64,000 nucleotides of DNA. Origin: Janthinobacterium violaceinigrum (GTDB lineage: Bacteria > Pseudomonadota > Gammaproteobacteria > Burkholderiales > Burkholderiaceae_D). Position numbers and translations under genes: made by a program. The DNA is taken from positions 62,001 to 126,000 of the forward strand of contig NZ_WFLI01000009.1 in NCBI RefSeq assembly GCF_009208555.1, read 5' to 3'. The notes below the pieces were generated by a model. It was not told the DNA's origin, did not search any database, and saw nothing but the letters and a program-made list of their open reading frames with translations. Positions 36,400 through 45,016 of the stretch are shown here, in pieces (within the stretch, counting starts at the first letter, position 1; every line of letters begins with the position of its first letter).

Positions 36400-36434
36400 A
36401 AAAAAACCCGGAAAGCAAGCTTTCCGGGTTTTTT
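36400..36434. terminator. Bidirectional rho-independent terminator
   Basis: Perfect ACCCGGAAAGC/GCTTTCCGGGT stem with an A run on the left and T run on the right. It can stop both the lipoprotein gene (+) and the three-tRNA array (-). Confidence 0.93.
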
Positions 36435-36449
36435 CTTTACTGCTGATAC

Positions 36450-36526
36450 TGGTGCGGCTGGCAGGAATTGAACCCACGACCCCTTGGTTCGTAGCCAAGT
36501 ACTCTATCCAGCTGAGCTACAGCCGC
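36450..36526 (-). tRNA. tRNA-Arg (ACG), copy 2
   Basis: Identical in all 77 bases, including CCA, to copy 1. Last gene of the three-tRNA array read leftwards. Confidence 0.98.
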
Positions 36527-36602
36527 AAACTCTGACACACTTCGCCGGACGGCGCGAAGCTTGAAACTTTCATCAACACGGGAAACCCGATGTTGGCAAT
36601 AC

Positions 36603-36679
36603 TGGTGCGGCTGGCAGGAATTGAACCCACGACCCCTTGGTTCGTAGCCAAGTACTCTATCCAGCTGAGCTACAGCCGC
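36603..36679 (-). tRNA. tRNA-Arg (ACG), copy 3
   Basis: Identical copy in the middle of the array; spacers of 76 and 82 bases to its neighbours are unrelated in sequence. Confidence 0.98.
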
Positions 36680-36761
36680 AAAACTTCTACAACATTCCAT
36701 TGACAACATGGAGGTGAAACTTGTTACAACAAAACCAGGCAAAGTCTGATTTTCAGTATTC

Positions 36762-36838
36762 TGGTGCGGCTGGCAGGAATTGAACCCACGACCCCTTGGT
36801 TCGTAGCCAAGTACTCTATCCAGCTGAGCTACAGCCGC
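36762..36838 (-). tRNA. tRNA-Arg (ACG), copy 4
   Basis: Identical copy, first transcribed of the array, ten bases downstream of a TATAAT. Confidence 0.98.
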
Positions 36839-36848
36839 GCAGGCAAAC

Positions 36849-36877
36849 ATTATAGCGTATTCATTTCGCTTTGAAAA
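36849..36877 (-). promoter_or_regulatory. Promoter of the tRNA-Arg array
   Basis: TATAAT at 36849-36854 and TTTTCA at 36872-36877 with a 17-base spacer. The remaining gap 36878-37310 before the hybrid kinase shows no gene or clear signal beyond its SD. Confidence 0.75.
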
Positions 36878-37310
36878 GTTCGATTTTTCAATCGCTTAGC
36901 TGATTTTGCAGAATACCGCCCCGCACCATCAACCACCTTTTCACTGCCAAAAGCTTCGGCCTTGCACGATGGATGCTCCTGCTTTCACAGTGGCATTCAG
37001 CGCATCGAGAAGTTGCTGTCTCGAAAGAAGCGGGATTATAGGGACTGCTCCCCGCCCTGTCCAGTGCTATCTGCAAGCAATGGCAAAGTGGCGGCGCCGG
37101 GGCGCGCAAGCGTGCGGTGGCGGCGCGCCGCTTGGGGCTACAATAACAGGCAGGCAGGGGTGCTTGCGCTTGCGCCTCCATCCACTTATCCATGACGGCT
37201 GGCAGACCCCATCATGACGCATTCGAATGAGCTCAGCGACGGCGGCACGCGCTGCCAGAGTGCCGCCAGGCGGCGGCCCGTACGGCAAACTAACTGGTGC
37301 AGGATTTCCG

Positions 37311-39794
37311 ATGGCCAAGCATGACCGCAAGCAATATCTGCTGCCCCCATCAGCGCCGCTGAGCCTGTCAGACGAGCGCCTGGCCAATTTACTGGAAAGC
37401 ATTACCGACGGTTTCTGCCTGCTCGACCCCGACTGGACCATCCGCTATATCAATACGCGCGGCGCCGACATGTTTGCCCCGCAGCGCCCGCCTGACGCCA
37501 GCCTGGCAGGCCGCAGCCTGTGGCAAGCCTGCCCCGACTTGCAGGGCACGGAACTGGAAGTGCAATACCGGCGCGCCATGGCACAGCAGCACAGCAGCAG
37601 TTTCGAGCTGCTGTATTCGCCGCTGGGACGCTGGCTGGAAGTGCGCATCTTCCCTTCCAGCGACGGCTTGACCACGTACATCCAGGATATCAGCCAGCGC
37701 AAGGCGGCCGAGGAAAGCTTGCGCCAGAGCGGGGAAGACTTGCGCGCGCTGGCCAATTCCATCCCGCAGCTGGCCTGGATCGCCAGCTTCGACGGCACCA
37801 TCGCCTGGTACAACCAGCGCTGGCACGACTACACGGGCACCAGCGCCGAACAGATGGCGGGCGACGGCTGGAGCATCGCCTACGACGCGCAGCACCTGCC
37901 GTCCATGCTGCAAGGCTGGAAGGCCGCGCTGCGCGATGGCGCGCCGTTCGAGATGGAGTTCCCCATCCGCGGCGCCGACGGCCAGTACCGCTGGTTCCTG
38001 ACGCGCGCCAATCCCGTGCGCGACCGGGGCGGCCAGCTGCTGCGCTGGTTCGGCACGAGCACTGACGTCGACCAGGTCAAGCGGGCGCAGGAAGCCTTGC
38101 GCGATGAAACGCGCGTGCTCGAACTGCTCAACAACACGGGCGCGGCCTTGGCCGGCACGCTCGACCTGCCCGCCCTGCTGCAGGAAACCGTCGATGCGGC
38201 CACGCGCATCAGCGGCGCGCGCTTCGGTGCCTTTTATTACGACGAGGCGGGCGACATCCACGACAGTCCCGGCACCCTGCCCGCCGCGCGCGCCGTCAAC
38301 GGCATCAGCCTGCGCCAGGCCGAAGCCATCGCCACGGAACTGCGCCAGGGCCCCGCCACGCGCCAGAACGACTTGCTGGCGGCGCCCGACGCCAGCGCCG
38401 ACGGTGCGCCCACCTTGCGCAGCTGCCTGAGCCTGCCCGTCAGCTCGCGCTCGGGCCTGTTGCTGGGGCGCTTGCTGCTGGGCCATCCGCAGACGGGCAT
38501 GTTCAGCGCGCGCAGCGAACGCATCGTCTCGGCCATCGCGGCCCAGGCTGCCGTCGCGCTCGACAATACGCGCCTGTACGCAGCCGCCACGCGCGCGGCC
38601 GAAGAGCGCAAGGTACTGCTCGACAGCGAACGCGAGGCGCGCGCCGAGGCCGAACGCACGAACCAGCTGAAAGACGATTTTCTCGCCACCCTGTCGCACG
38701 AACTGCGCACGCCGCTGTCGGCCATCCTGGGCTGGGCCCAGGTGCTGCGGCGCGGCACGCGCGACCAGGCGGACCTGCACCGCGGCCTGCAAAGCATCGA
38801 GCGCAACGCGCGCGCGCAAGCGCAGCTGATCGAAGACTTGCTCGACATGAGCCGCATCACTTCCGACAAGGTGCTGCTCGACCTGCAGACCCTCGCGCCC
38901 GCCAGCATCATCGCCTCGGCCATCGAAACCCTGCGCCCGGCGGCCGACGCCAAGCACATCGCCATCCACAGCAGCATCGCCAGCGATGCGGGCAGCATCA
39001 CGGGCGACCCCAGCCGCATCCAGCAAGTGATCTGGAACCTGCTGTCGAACGCCCTGAAGTTCACGCCGCAAGGGGGACGCGTCGATATCGGCGTGCGCCG
39101 CGAAGCGGGCCGCCTGGCGATCACGGTGGCCGACAACGGCGTCGGCATCCGGAAGGATTTCCTGCCCCACGTCTTCGACCGTTTCCGCCAGGCAGACGCC
39201 TCCACCACGCGCCGGCATGGCGGCCTGGGGCTGGGGCTGGCCATCGTCAAGCATCTGGTGGAGCAGCATGGCGGCACGGTCGCGGCCAGCAGCGCCGGCG
39301 ACATGCAGGGCGCCAGCTTCACCGTGCGCCTGCCCCTGGCGACGCCGGCCGCGCCGGCGCGCCAGGCGGGCAGCGAGCGGGCCGCCAGCCACGACTTGCG
39401 CGGCGTCAAGGTGCTGCTGGTCGATGACGAAGCCGATGCGCGCGAACTGACGGAACGCATCTTGCGCGACAACAACGCCGAAGTGCATTGCGCCGGCAGC
39501 GCGGCGCAAGCGCTGCTACTGCTGGACCAGGTGGCGCCGCACGTGCTGGTCAGCGACATCGGCATGCCCGATGCGGACGGTTTCGACTTGCTGGCGCAAA
39601 TCCGCGCGCGCGCTTCCCACGATGCGGCCAGCCTGCCCGCGCTGGCGCTGACGGCGTTTGCACAGCCGCAAGATCGCCAGCGGGCGCTGGCCAGCGGCTT
39701 CCAGGCCTGGGTCTCGAAACCGCTGGACCCGGCCGAACTGCTGGCGGCCGTGGCGCAGCTGGCGGCGGCGCGCATGAGCGCCACCCCGTCCTGA
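37311..39794 (+). CDS. PAS/GAF hybrid sensor histidine kinase/response regulator
   Basis: An 827-aa soluble hybrid kinase. PAS (about 25-130), PAS-PAC (about 145-265, YRWFLTRANPVRDRGG), GAF (about 280-435), HisKA ([19 protein letters not shown], His near 465), HATPase_c with LLSNALKF and GLGLGLAIV, then receiver (about 700-820) with acceptor Asp in VSDIGMPDADG and Lys in VSKPLD. The start at 37311 has AGGA upstream; the frame is open to 37227. Signal unknown. The REC-GGDEF gene 339 bases downstream is a plausible partner in a phosphorelay. Confidence 0.93.
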   Translation: MAKHDRKQYLLPPSAPLSLSDERLANLLESITDGFCLLDPDWTIRYINTRGADMFAPQRPPDASLAGRSLWQACPDLQGTELEVQYRRAMAQQHSSSFELLYSPLGRWLEVRIFPSSDGLTTYIQDISQRKAAEESLRQSGEDLRALANSIPQLAWIASFDGTIAWYNQRWHDYTGTSAEQMAGDGWSIAYDAQHLPSMLQGWKAALRDGAPFEMEFPIRGADGQYRWFLTRANPVRDRGGQLLRWFGTSTDVDQVKRAQEALRDETRVLELLNNTGAALAGTLDLPALLQETVDAATRISGARFGAFYYDEAGDIHDSPGTLPAARAVNGISLRQAEAIATELRQGPATRQNDLLAAPDASADGAPTLRSCLSLPVSSRSGLLLGRLLLGHPQTGMFSARSERIVSAIAAQAAVALDNTRLYAAATRAAEERKVLLDSEREARAEAERTNQLKDDFLATLSHELRTPLSAILGWAQVLRRGTRDQADLHRGLQSIERNARAQAQLIEDLLDMSRITSDKVLLDLQTLAPASIIASAIETLRPAADAKHIAIHSSIASDAGSITGDPSRIQQVIWNLLSNALKFTPQGGRVDIGVRREAGRLAITVADNGVGIRKDFLPHVFDRFRQADASTTRRHGGLGLGLAIVKHLVEQHGGTVAASSAGDMQGASFTVRLPLATPAAPARQAGSERAASHDLRGVKVLLVDDEADARELTERILRDNNAEVHCAGSAAQALLLLDQVAPHVLVSDIGMPDADGFDLLAQIRARASHDAASLPALALTAFAQPQDRQRALASGFQAWVSKPLDPAELLAAVAQLAAARMSATPS

Positions 39795-39923
39795 TGGAAC
39801 TTCCCTGCCCTAAAAAGATGATGCAAAGAAATACATAGTGCAGAACAAAATGACTATTTTGTGGTTTAGCCTTCCTACTTTCAGACGCGGCACTGTCCTA
39901 CAAGCAACTAAGATCAAGTTTGC

Positions 39924-39994
39924 TACACTGAAATGCAGAAGCACACCTGCGCGGCAGGCAGGAGAGCGTCCGCCTTGGCTGCCATGCATGGCAG
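39924..39994 (+). promoter_or_regulatory. Intergenic region with possible promoter and 16-bp palindrome
   Basis: The 339-base gap 39795-40133 has no credible ORF. It contains TACACT (39924-39929) as a possible -10, and a perfect 16-base palindrome CTGCCATGCATGGCAG at 39979-39994 that could be an operator or a hairpin in a long leader. Confidence 0.35.
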
Positions 39995-40133
39995 AAGCGA
40001 GTTCAAGCGCAGTTGTGCGCCCTATCTTGTTGCAAGGCGCTACTATCTTTCCAGCCCGCCGTCAGCCGCCCCGCCAGCCCGTTCGCTGCGGTGAAAGCCA
40101 GCGTTGCATAGACCGCATTAACCGAGACCCTAC

Positions 40134-41117
40134 ATGCCCAGCCAAGATGAGATTTTGAAAGCCAAAATTTTGGTCGTTGACGATTCACCCGACAATGTCG
40201 ACCTGATGCTGGAAATCCTGCGCGATGCCGGCTACACCAATGTCACGGCTACCATGCGTCCGGCCCAGGTCTGCCCCCTGCACCGGGAACATTGCTACGA
40301 CTTGATCTTGCTGGATCTGCAAATGCCGGAACTCAATGGTTTCCAGGTCATGAAAGGCTTGAAGGAAATCGAGCATGGCGGCTACCTGCCCGTGCTGGCC
40401 CTGACGGCGCAGCCCAGCTTCAAGATCGCCGCCCTGGAAGCGGGCGCGCGCGACTTCATCAGCAAGCCGTTCGACCTGATGGAAGTCCACAAGCGCATCC
40501 ACAACATGCTGGAAGTGCGCCTGCTGTACAAGGAACTGGCCCAATACAGCAAGCAGCAGCAGGAACTGGCCCTGCACGATCCCCTGACGGGCTTGCCGAA
40601 CCGGCGCCTGCTGGAAGACCGCATCGAGCACACCCTGCAGCAATCGGCCCGCAGCCGCGGCAAGTCGGCCATCCTGTACCTGGACCTGGATGGCTTCAAG
40701 GCCATCAACGACAGCTACGGCCACGGCTATGGCGATGAAATCCTGAAAATGGTGGCGGCCCGCCTGGTGGGCGCTTCGCGCAAGGAAGACACGGTGGCGC
40801 GCATCGGCGGCGACGAATTCGTCATCGTGCTGGGCAACCTGGCCGGCAAGGGCGACGCGCGCGAACCGGCGGCCAAGCTGATCGAAGTCATTTCCGAACC
40901 GTACTTCATCAACGACCTGACGTTGCGCCTGTCGACCAGCATCGGCATCGCCATCTACCCGGACGACGCCAGCACCGTCGAATCCCTGCTGGGCGCGGCC
41001 GACACGGCCCTGTATGAAGCCAAGCGCGCCGGCAAGAACCGCTTTTGCTGCTCGCCCCACGAAGTGATGGCGTCGCAGGTGAACATGCAGAAAAGCAGCA
41101 TCCCCTCGATCGCCTGA
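40134..41117 (+). CDS. Response regulator diguanylate cyclase (REC-GGDEF)
   Basis: A 327-aa WspR/PleD-like regulator. Receiver domain about 10-125 with acceptor Asp in LILLDLQMPELNG and Lys in ISKPFDL. A short helical linker leads to a GGDEF domain (about 150-315) with the intact active motif GGDEF and an RxxD inhibitory site (RKED) five residues before it. Phosphorylation should stimulate cyclic di-GMP synthesis. The hybrid kinase upstream is the nearest phosphodonor candidate. A terminator follows. Confidence 0.94.
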   Translation: MPSQDEILKAKILVVDDSPDNVDLMLEILRDAGYTNVTATMRPAQVCPLHREHCYDLILLDLQMPELNGFQVMKGLKEIEHGGYLPVLALTAQPSFKIAALEAGARDFISKPFDLMEVHKRIHNMLEVRLLYKELAQYSKQQQELALHDPLTGLPNRRLLEDRIEHTLQQSARSRGKSAILYLDLDGFKAINDSYGHGYGDEILKMVAARLVGASRKEDTVARIGGDEFVIVLGNLAGKGDAREPAAKLIEVISEPYFINDLTLRLSTSIGIAIYPDDASTVESLLGAADTALYEAKRAGKNRFCCSPHEVMASQVNMQKSSIPSIA

Positions 41118-41138
41118 CGTTACGGCGCGCGGCACGTG

Positions 41139-41176
41139 AAAAAACCGGCAAGCCATCGGGGCAAGCCGGTTTTTTT
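41139..41176. terminator. Bidirectional rho-independent terminator
   Basis: AAAAAACCGGC and GCCGGTTTTTT flank a 15-base loop, between the convergent GGDEF gene and the 131-aa gene. Confidence 0.88.
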
Positions 41177-41190
41177 ATGGCCGGGATACC

Positions 41191-41899
<709 letters not shown>

Positions 41900-42613
41900 A
41901 TGTCCGCACAAACAGATCCGAACAAGGAAGCGGCCCAGGCCGATGCGGAACGCGCCGCCGATCTCAGCGAGTTGCTGGGTCACGTCAATACCAGCTGGGA
42001 CAATGAACGGCGCGCCCTGTCGCGCCAGCTGCACGACAGCCTCGGCTCCTCGCTGACGGCGCTGACCATGCATTTGTCGCTGCTGACGCAAAAGATGCCG
42101 CAGGAAGCGGCCTTGCTCGACCGTGCGGCGACCATGAAGCAATTGCTGCTCAATGTGATCGAAACCAACCGCCAGATGCAGATGAAGCTGTGGAACGACA
42201 AGCTGGAGTTTCTGGGCGTCAATGTGGCGCTGGGCGAGCTGGCCGCGCAATTTGCCGAACAGCACAAGATCACCGTGCGCTGCAGCCTGCCCGACGATGA
42301 ACTGATTTGCCCGCGCAACGTGGGCGTGGCCCTGCTGCGCACCCTGGAAGAGGCGCTCAGCAACATCGCCACGCACGCCAACGCCACGGAAGTGGACATC
42401 ATCATCGACGACAACGATGAAGCGCTGATGATGACCGTCAAGGATAACGGCAAAGGCCTGCCCGCCAGGGAAGCCGTGGAAATGAGCAAGCACGGCTTGC
42501 GCTCCGTGCGCGAACGCGTGCACTACCTGGGCGGCAGCCTGAACCTGACGGCCAATCCGCAAGGCGGTACGGCCCTGAGCGTCGTCTTGCCGCGTATTAC
42601 GCCAAAAGAATAA
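41900..42613 (+). CDS. NarX-type cytoplasmic sensor histidine kinase
   Basis: A 237-aa short kinase without membrane segments. HisKA_3 with phospho-His in LSRQLHDSLGSSLTAL (about 38-53) and HATPase_c with N box EEALSNIATHANA and G box DNGKGL, then GLRSVRERVHYLGG, as in NarX/DegS/LiaS. It lacks an input domain and a neighbouring NarL-type regulator, so its partner is encoded elsewhere. Confidence 0.9.
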   Translation: MSAQTDPNKEAAQADAERAADLSELLGHVNTSWDNERRALSRQLHDSLGSSLTALTMHLSLLTQKMPQEAALLDRAATMKQLLLNVIETNRQMQMKLWNDKLEFLGVNVALGELAAQFAEQHKITVRCSLPDDELICPRNVGVALLRTLEEALSNIATHANATEVDIIIDDNDEALMMTVKDNGKGLPAREAVEMSKHGLRSVRERVHYLGGSLNLTANPQGGTALSVVLPRITPKE

Positions 42614-42640
42614 TCTCCCGCGGCGGGCGCCCTGCCCGCC

Positions 42641-43240
42641 TCAGCGGGGCAACGGCATGCCCTCTGCCGGCCACAGCAGGTGCGCCCCCAGCACGTCGCG
42701 GCGCGCGCCATGTGCGTCCAGCTTGGCGCGATTGCCTTCCAGCACCTGCAAAAAATGCACGACACGCAGCACATCCGTCAATTGCGCCGCCAGCGCGGCA
42801 TCGGCCGGAGAACCCGCCTGCCGCCATCCCAGCACCAGCAGGGTTTGCCAAATGTCGGGCAATGCCGCGCGCCAGCCGGCCGAGGCGAGGAAGGCGCCGA
42901 CAGGCTGGCCCAGCCGCCCGCTGGCCCGCGCCAGCAATTCCTCGCGCGCCAGCTCGCCGGGCCAGCCTTCGATCTCGGCGCGCCACAGGGGGAAGGTGGC
43001 GAGCGGCGCCGGCAACGCGTCCAGGCTGCTGATGAAGCGGGCCTTGCCATAGCCATCCGTGCGGAAACGGACCACTTGCCGCAGGCTTTCCTCGGCTTCC
43101 CCCCTGGCCCTGCAGGCCAGCAGCAGCTGGTAGAAATCGAGCTGCTCCGGGTCCAGGCCCAGGCTGTTCAAGCTGATGTAGCGATAGTCGGACTGGTCCG
43201 GCCTGGCGGCGCCGTGCGGCTGCGTGGAAGTGTCGTGCAT
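42641..43240 (-). CDS. Hypothetical protein
   Basis: A 199-aa soluble, helical, Leu/Ala-rich protein not recognised as a known family. The chosen start at 43240 gives MHDTSTQPHGAARPDQSDYR; the longer frame up to 43405 has no better signal. Trp residues are regularly placed (LWRAEIEGWPGEL, GWRAALPDIWQTLL). Convergent with the kinase gene upstream in the map. Confidence 0.7.
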   Translation of the reverse strand: MHDTSTQPHGAARPDQSDYRYISLNSLGLDPEQLDFYQLLLACRARGEAEESLRQVVRFRTDGYGKARFISSLDALPAPLATFPLWRAEIEGWPGELAREELLARASGRLGQPVGAFLASAGWRAALPDIWQTLLVLGWRQAGSPADAALAAQLTDVLRVVHFLQVLEGNRAKLDAHGARRDVLGAHLLWPAEGMPLPR

Positions 43241-43389
43241 GGTGGTCCTTGGCGTAAGGGTGGTGAGGGACGGCATCTTTCCCGAGTATAAAGTGTTTGC
43301 CGTGCGCGGCCCAGCATCGGCTACACTGGGCAAGCGCGCCGCCGGCGCGCCCTGGTGACCGCCAACACATCGCAACGACAGGAGACGGC

Positions 43390-43905
43390 ATGCAACGACT
43401 CGCAACTACCTTGCTGGCAGCGCTGCTGGCCATGGGCGCCGCCCAGGCCGCGGAAAAAACCGTGCCGCCGCCGGAAACCGTGGACAAGCTGGCCTGGCTG
43501 GCCGGCTGCTGGAACGTCGACGGCGCCGAACCTGGCTCAGGGGAACAATGGAGCACGGCCGCCGGCGGCACCATCCTGGGCACCAGCCGCACCGTCAAGG
43601 GCGGCAAGACGACGGCCTTTGAATTCGTGCAGATCCGCCTGACCGACCCGGGCCAGTTGGCCTACGTCGTGCAGCCGTCGGGCCAGCCGCCCGTCATCTT
43701 CAACCTGCTGCGCCAGGACAAGCCGAATGAATTCATCTTCGCCAACCTGGACAACGACTTTCCGAGCCGCATCATCTACCGCCGCGACAGCGAGCGCATC
43801 CTGCATGCCAGCATCGTTGGCACCCTGAAGGGCAAGTTCACCACCATCGACTTTCCCATGACGCGGGGCCGCTGCGAAGCGGCGCCTGTGGCGCGCAGCA
43901 AATAA
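43390..43905 (+). CDS. DUF6265-type secreted protein
   Basis: A 171-aa protein with signal peptide (MQRLATTLLAALLAMGAAQA). The mature part begins LAWLAGCWNVDG and continues GSGEQWSTAAGGTILGTSRT, the pattern of DUF6265 (lipocalin-like, function unknown). SD GGAG is well placed. The IS1595-family element inserted exactly at its stop codon: TAA lies inside the 8-bp target duplication, so the protein is intact but its terminator is now 1.06 kb away. Confidence 0.87.
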   Translation: MQRLATTLLAALLAMGAAQAAEKTVPPPETVDKLAWLAGCWNVDGAEPGSGEQWSTAAGGTILGTSRTVKGGKTTAFEFVQIRLTDPGQLAYVVQPSGQPPVIFNLLRQDKPNEFIFANLDNDFPSRIIYRRDSERILHASIVGTLKGKFTTIDFPMTRGRCEAAPVARSK

Positions 43906-43908
43906 AAA
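43901..43908. repeat. Target site duplication, left copy
   Basis: AATAAAAA immediately outside the left inverted repeat, identical to 44970-44977. Eight bases is the duplication size of IS1595-family elements. Confidence 0.93.
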
Positions 43909-44969
43909 GGCTCTGTCATCGGCAAGTAGGGGCAATGCCGGAATCTTCCGTTGGCTGTGCTGTCTGACTCTGCATATTCACAATGCAGGGAGCCGATCAT
44001 GCAGCCAGCCGAATGGATCCGTTTTATCGCCCAGTTTGCTCGCCTGAACCGGCGCCAGCGGCAGGCAGGCATGGCCTTACTGCGTGGCAACGTACCGCAC
44101 GACGCGACTGTCGCGCTGCTGGAAAGCGTGGCGCAGCAGCGTTTGGCCTGCCCCGCCTGCCACGCGCATCACCTGCACCGGCATGGCCAGGCGCACGGCT
44201 TGCAGCGCTACCGCTGCGTGCCTTGTGGGCGCACCTTCAACGCCTTGACGGGCACGCCGCTGGCCCGCTTGCGCCATAAATCGTTGTGGATTGAATATGC
44301 CGCTTGCCTGCTCGATTCCAGATCGGTGCGCCAGGCAGCCAGCCAATTGGGCGTGCACCGCAACACCACGTTTCGCTGGCGCCACCGTTTTCTCAGCGTC
44401 CCCAGGACGGATCGGCCGCATGGCCTGCATGGCATCGCCGAGGCCGACGAGTTATACGTGCTGGAGTCGGAAAAGGGATCCAGGCAGATGACGCGTCCGG
44501 CCCGCCGCCGGGGCGGCCATGCCCGCCAGCGCGGCATTTCCAATGAACAGGTCTGCATCCTGGTGGCGCGCGACCGCACAGGCCAGACCCTCGACTTCGT
44601 CACGGGCAAGGGAGCCTTGACGAAGGCACAGCTGCACCGCTGCTTGCTGCCCGTCATCGACAAGGATGTCCTGCTGGTAACGGATGATCATGCCGCCTAC
44701 CGGGCGTTTGCCAGGGAAGCGGGTATCAGCCACCAGGCCGTCAACTTGCGCGCCGGCATCCGTATCCAGGGCGCCGCACATGTGCAGAACGTCAATGCGT
44801 ATCACAGTCGTCTGCGGGACTGGCTACGGCCCTTTCACGGCGTGGCTACGCGCTACCTGCCCAATTACCTGGGCTGGCGCTGGATACTCGACGCCAGGCG
44901 CATCCGCTCACCAGAAACATTATTGAAAGCAACGCTGGGAGCATTCCCACATTTGACGGTGACATAGCC
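43909..44969 (+). mobile_element. Intact IS1595-family insertion sequence (1061 bp)
   Basis: Ends begin GGCTCTGTCATCGGCAAG (left) and, read inward on the other strand, GGCTATGTCACCGTCAAA (right); 18 of the first 24 positions match. One transposase gene fills the element. Flanked by an 8-bp direct repeat AATAAAAA, so the insertion happened once and has not been rearranged. Confidence 0.94.
43999..44967 (+). CDS. IS1595-family transposase
   Basis: A 322-aa transposase. An N-terminal zinc ribbon (CPAC and CVPC, about 50-76) is followed by an HTH-like segment (VRQAASQLGVHRNTTFRWRH). The DDE-type catalytic core has Asp in IAEADELYV and DDHAAYRAF, and the C-terminal HVQNVNAYHSRLRDWL / GVATRYLPNYLGW pattern is typical of the ISSod11-like branch. 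The frame is intact, ending inside the right inverted repeat. It is likely functional. Confidence 0.94.
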   Translation: MQPAEWIRFIAQFARLNRRQRQAGMALLRGNVPHDATVALLESVAQQRLACPACHAHHLHRHGQAHGLQRYRCVPCGRTFNALTGTPLARLRHKSLWIEYAACLLDSRSVRQAASQLGVHRNTTFRWRHRFLSVPRTDRPHGLHGIAEADELYVLESEKGSRQMTRPARRRGGHARQRGISNEQVCILVARDRTGQTLDFVTGKGALTKAQLHRCLLPVIDKDVLLVTDDHAAYRAFAREAGISHQAVNLRAGIRIQGAAHVQNVNAYHSRLRDWLRPFHGVATRYLPNYLGWRWILDARRIRSPETLLKATLGAFPHLTVT

Positions 44970-44977
44970 AATAAAAA
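44970..44977. repeat. Target site duplication, right copy
   Basis: AATAAAAA following the right inverted repeat, matching 43901-43908. Confidence 0.93.
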
Positions 44978-44998
44978 AAGGGCCTCGCGGCCCTTTTC
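44976..44998. terminator. Rho-independent terminator displaced by the IS
   Basis: AAAAGGGCC, TCGC loop, GGCCCTTTT. Without the insertion this hairpin would directly follow the DUF6265 stop codon. The A run on the left lets it serve the convergent ndh gene as well. Confidence 0.88.
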
Positions 44999-45016
44999 TA
45001 CGTTGATACGCATGGT

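Noticed and set aside
36450..36838. Regular repeats of about 77 bases with spacers of about 80 bases, superficially CRISPR-like
   Set aside because: The repeats are full tRNA-Arg genes with cloverleaf, anticodon and CCA; there are no cas genes.
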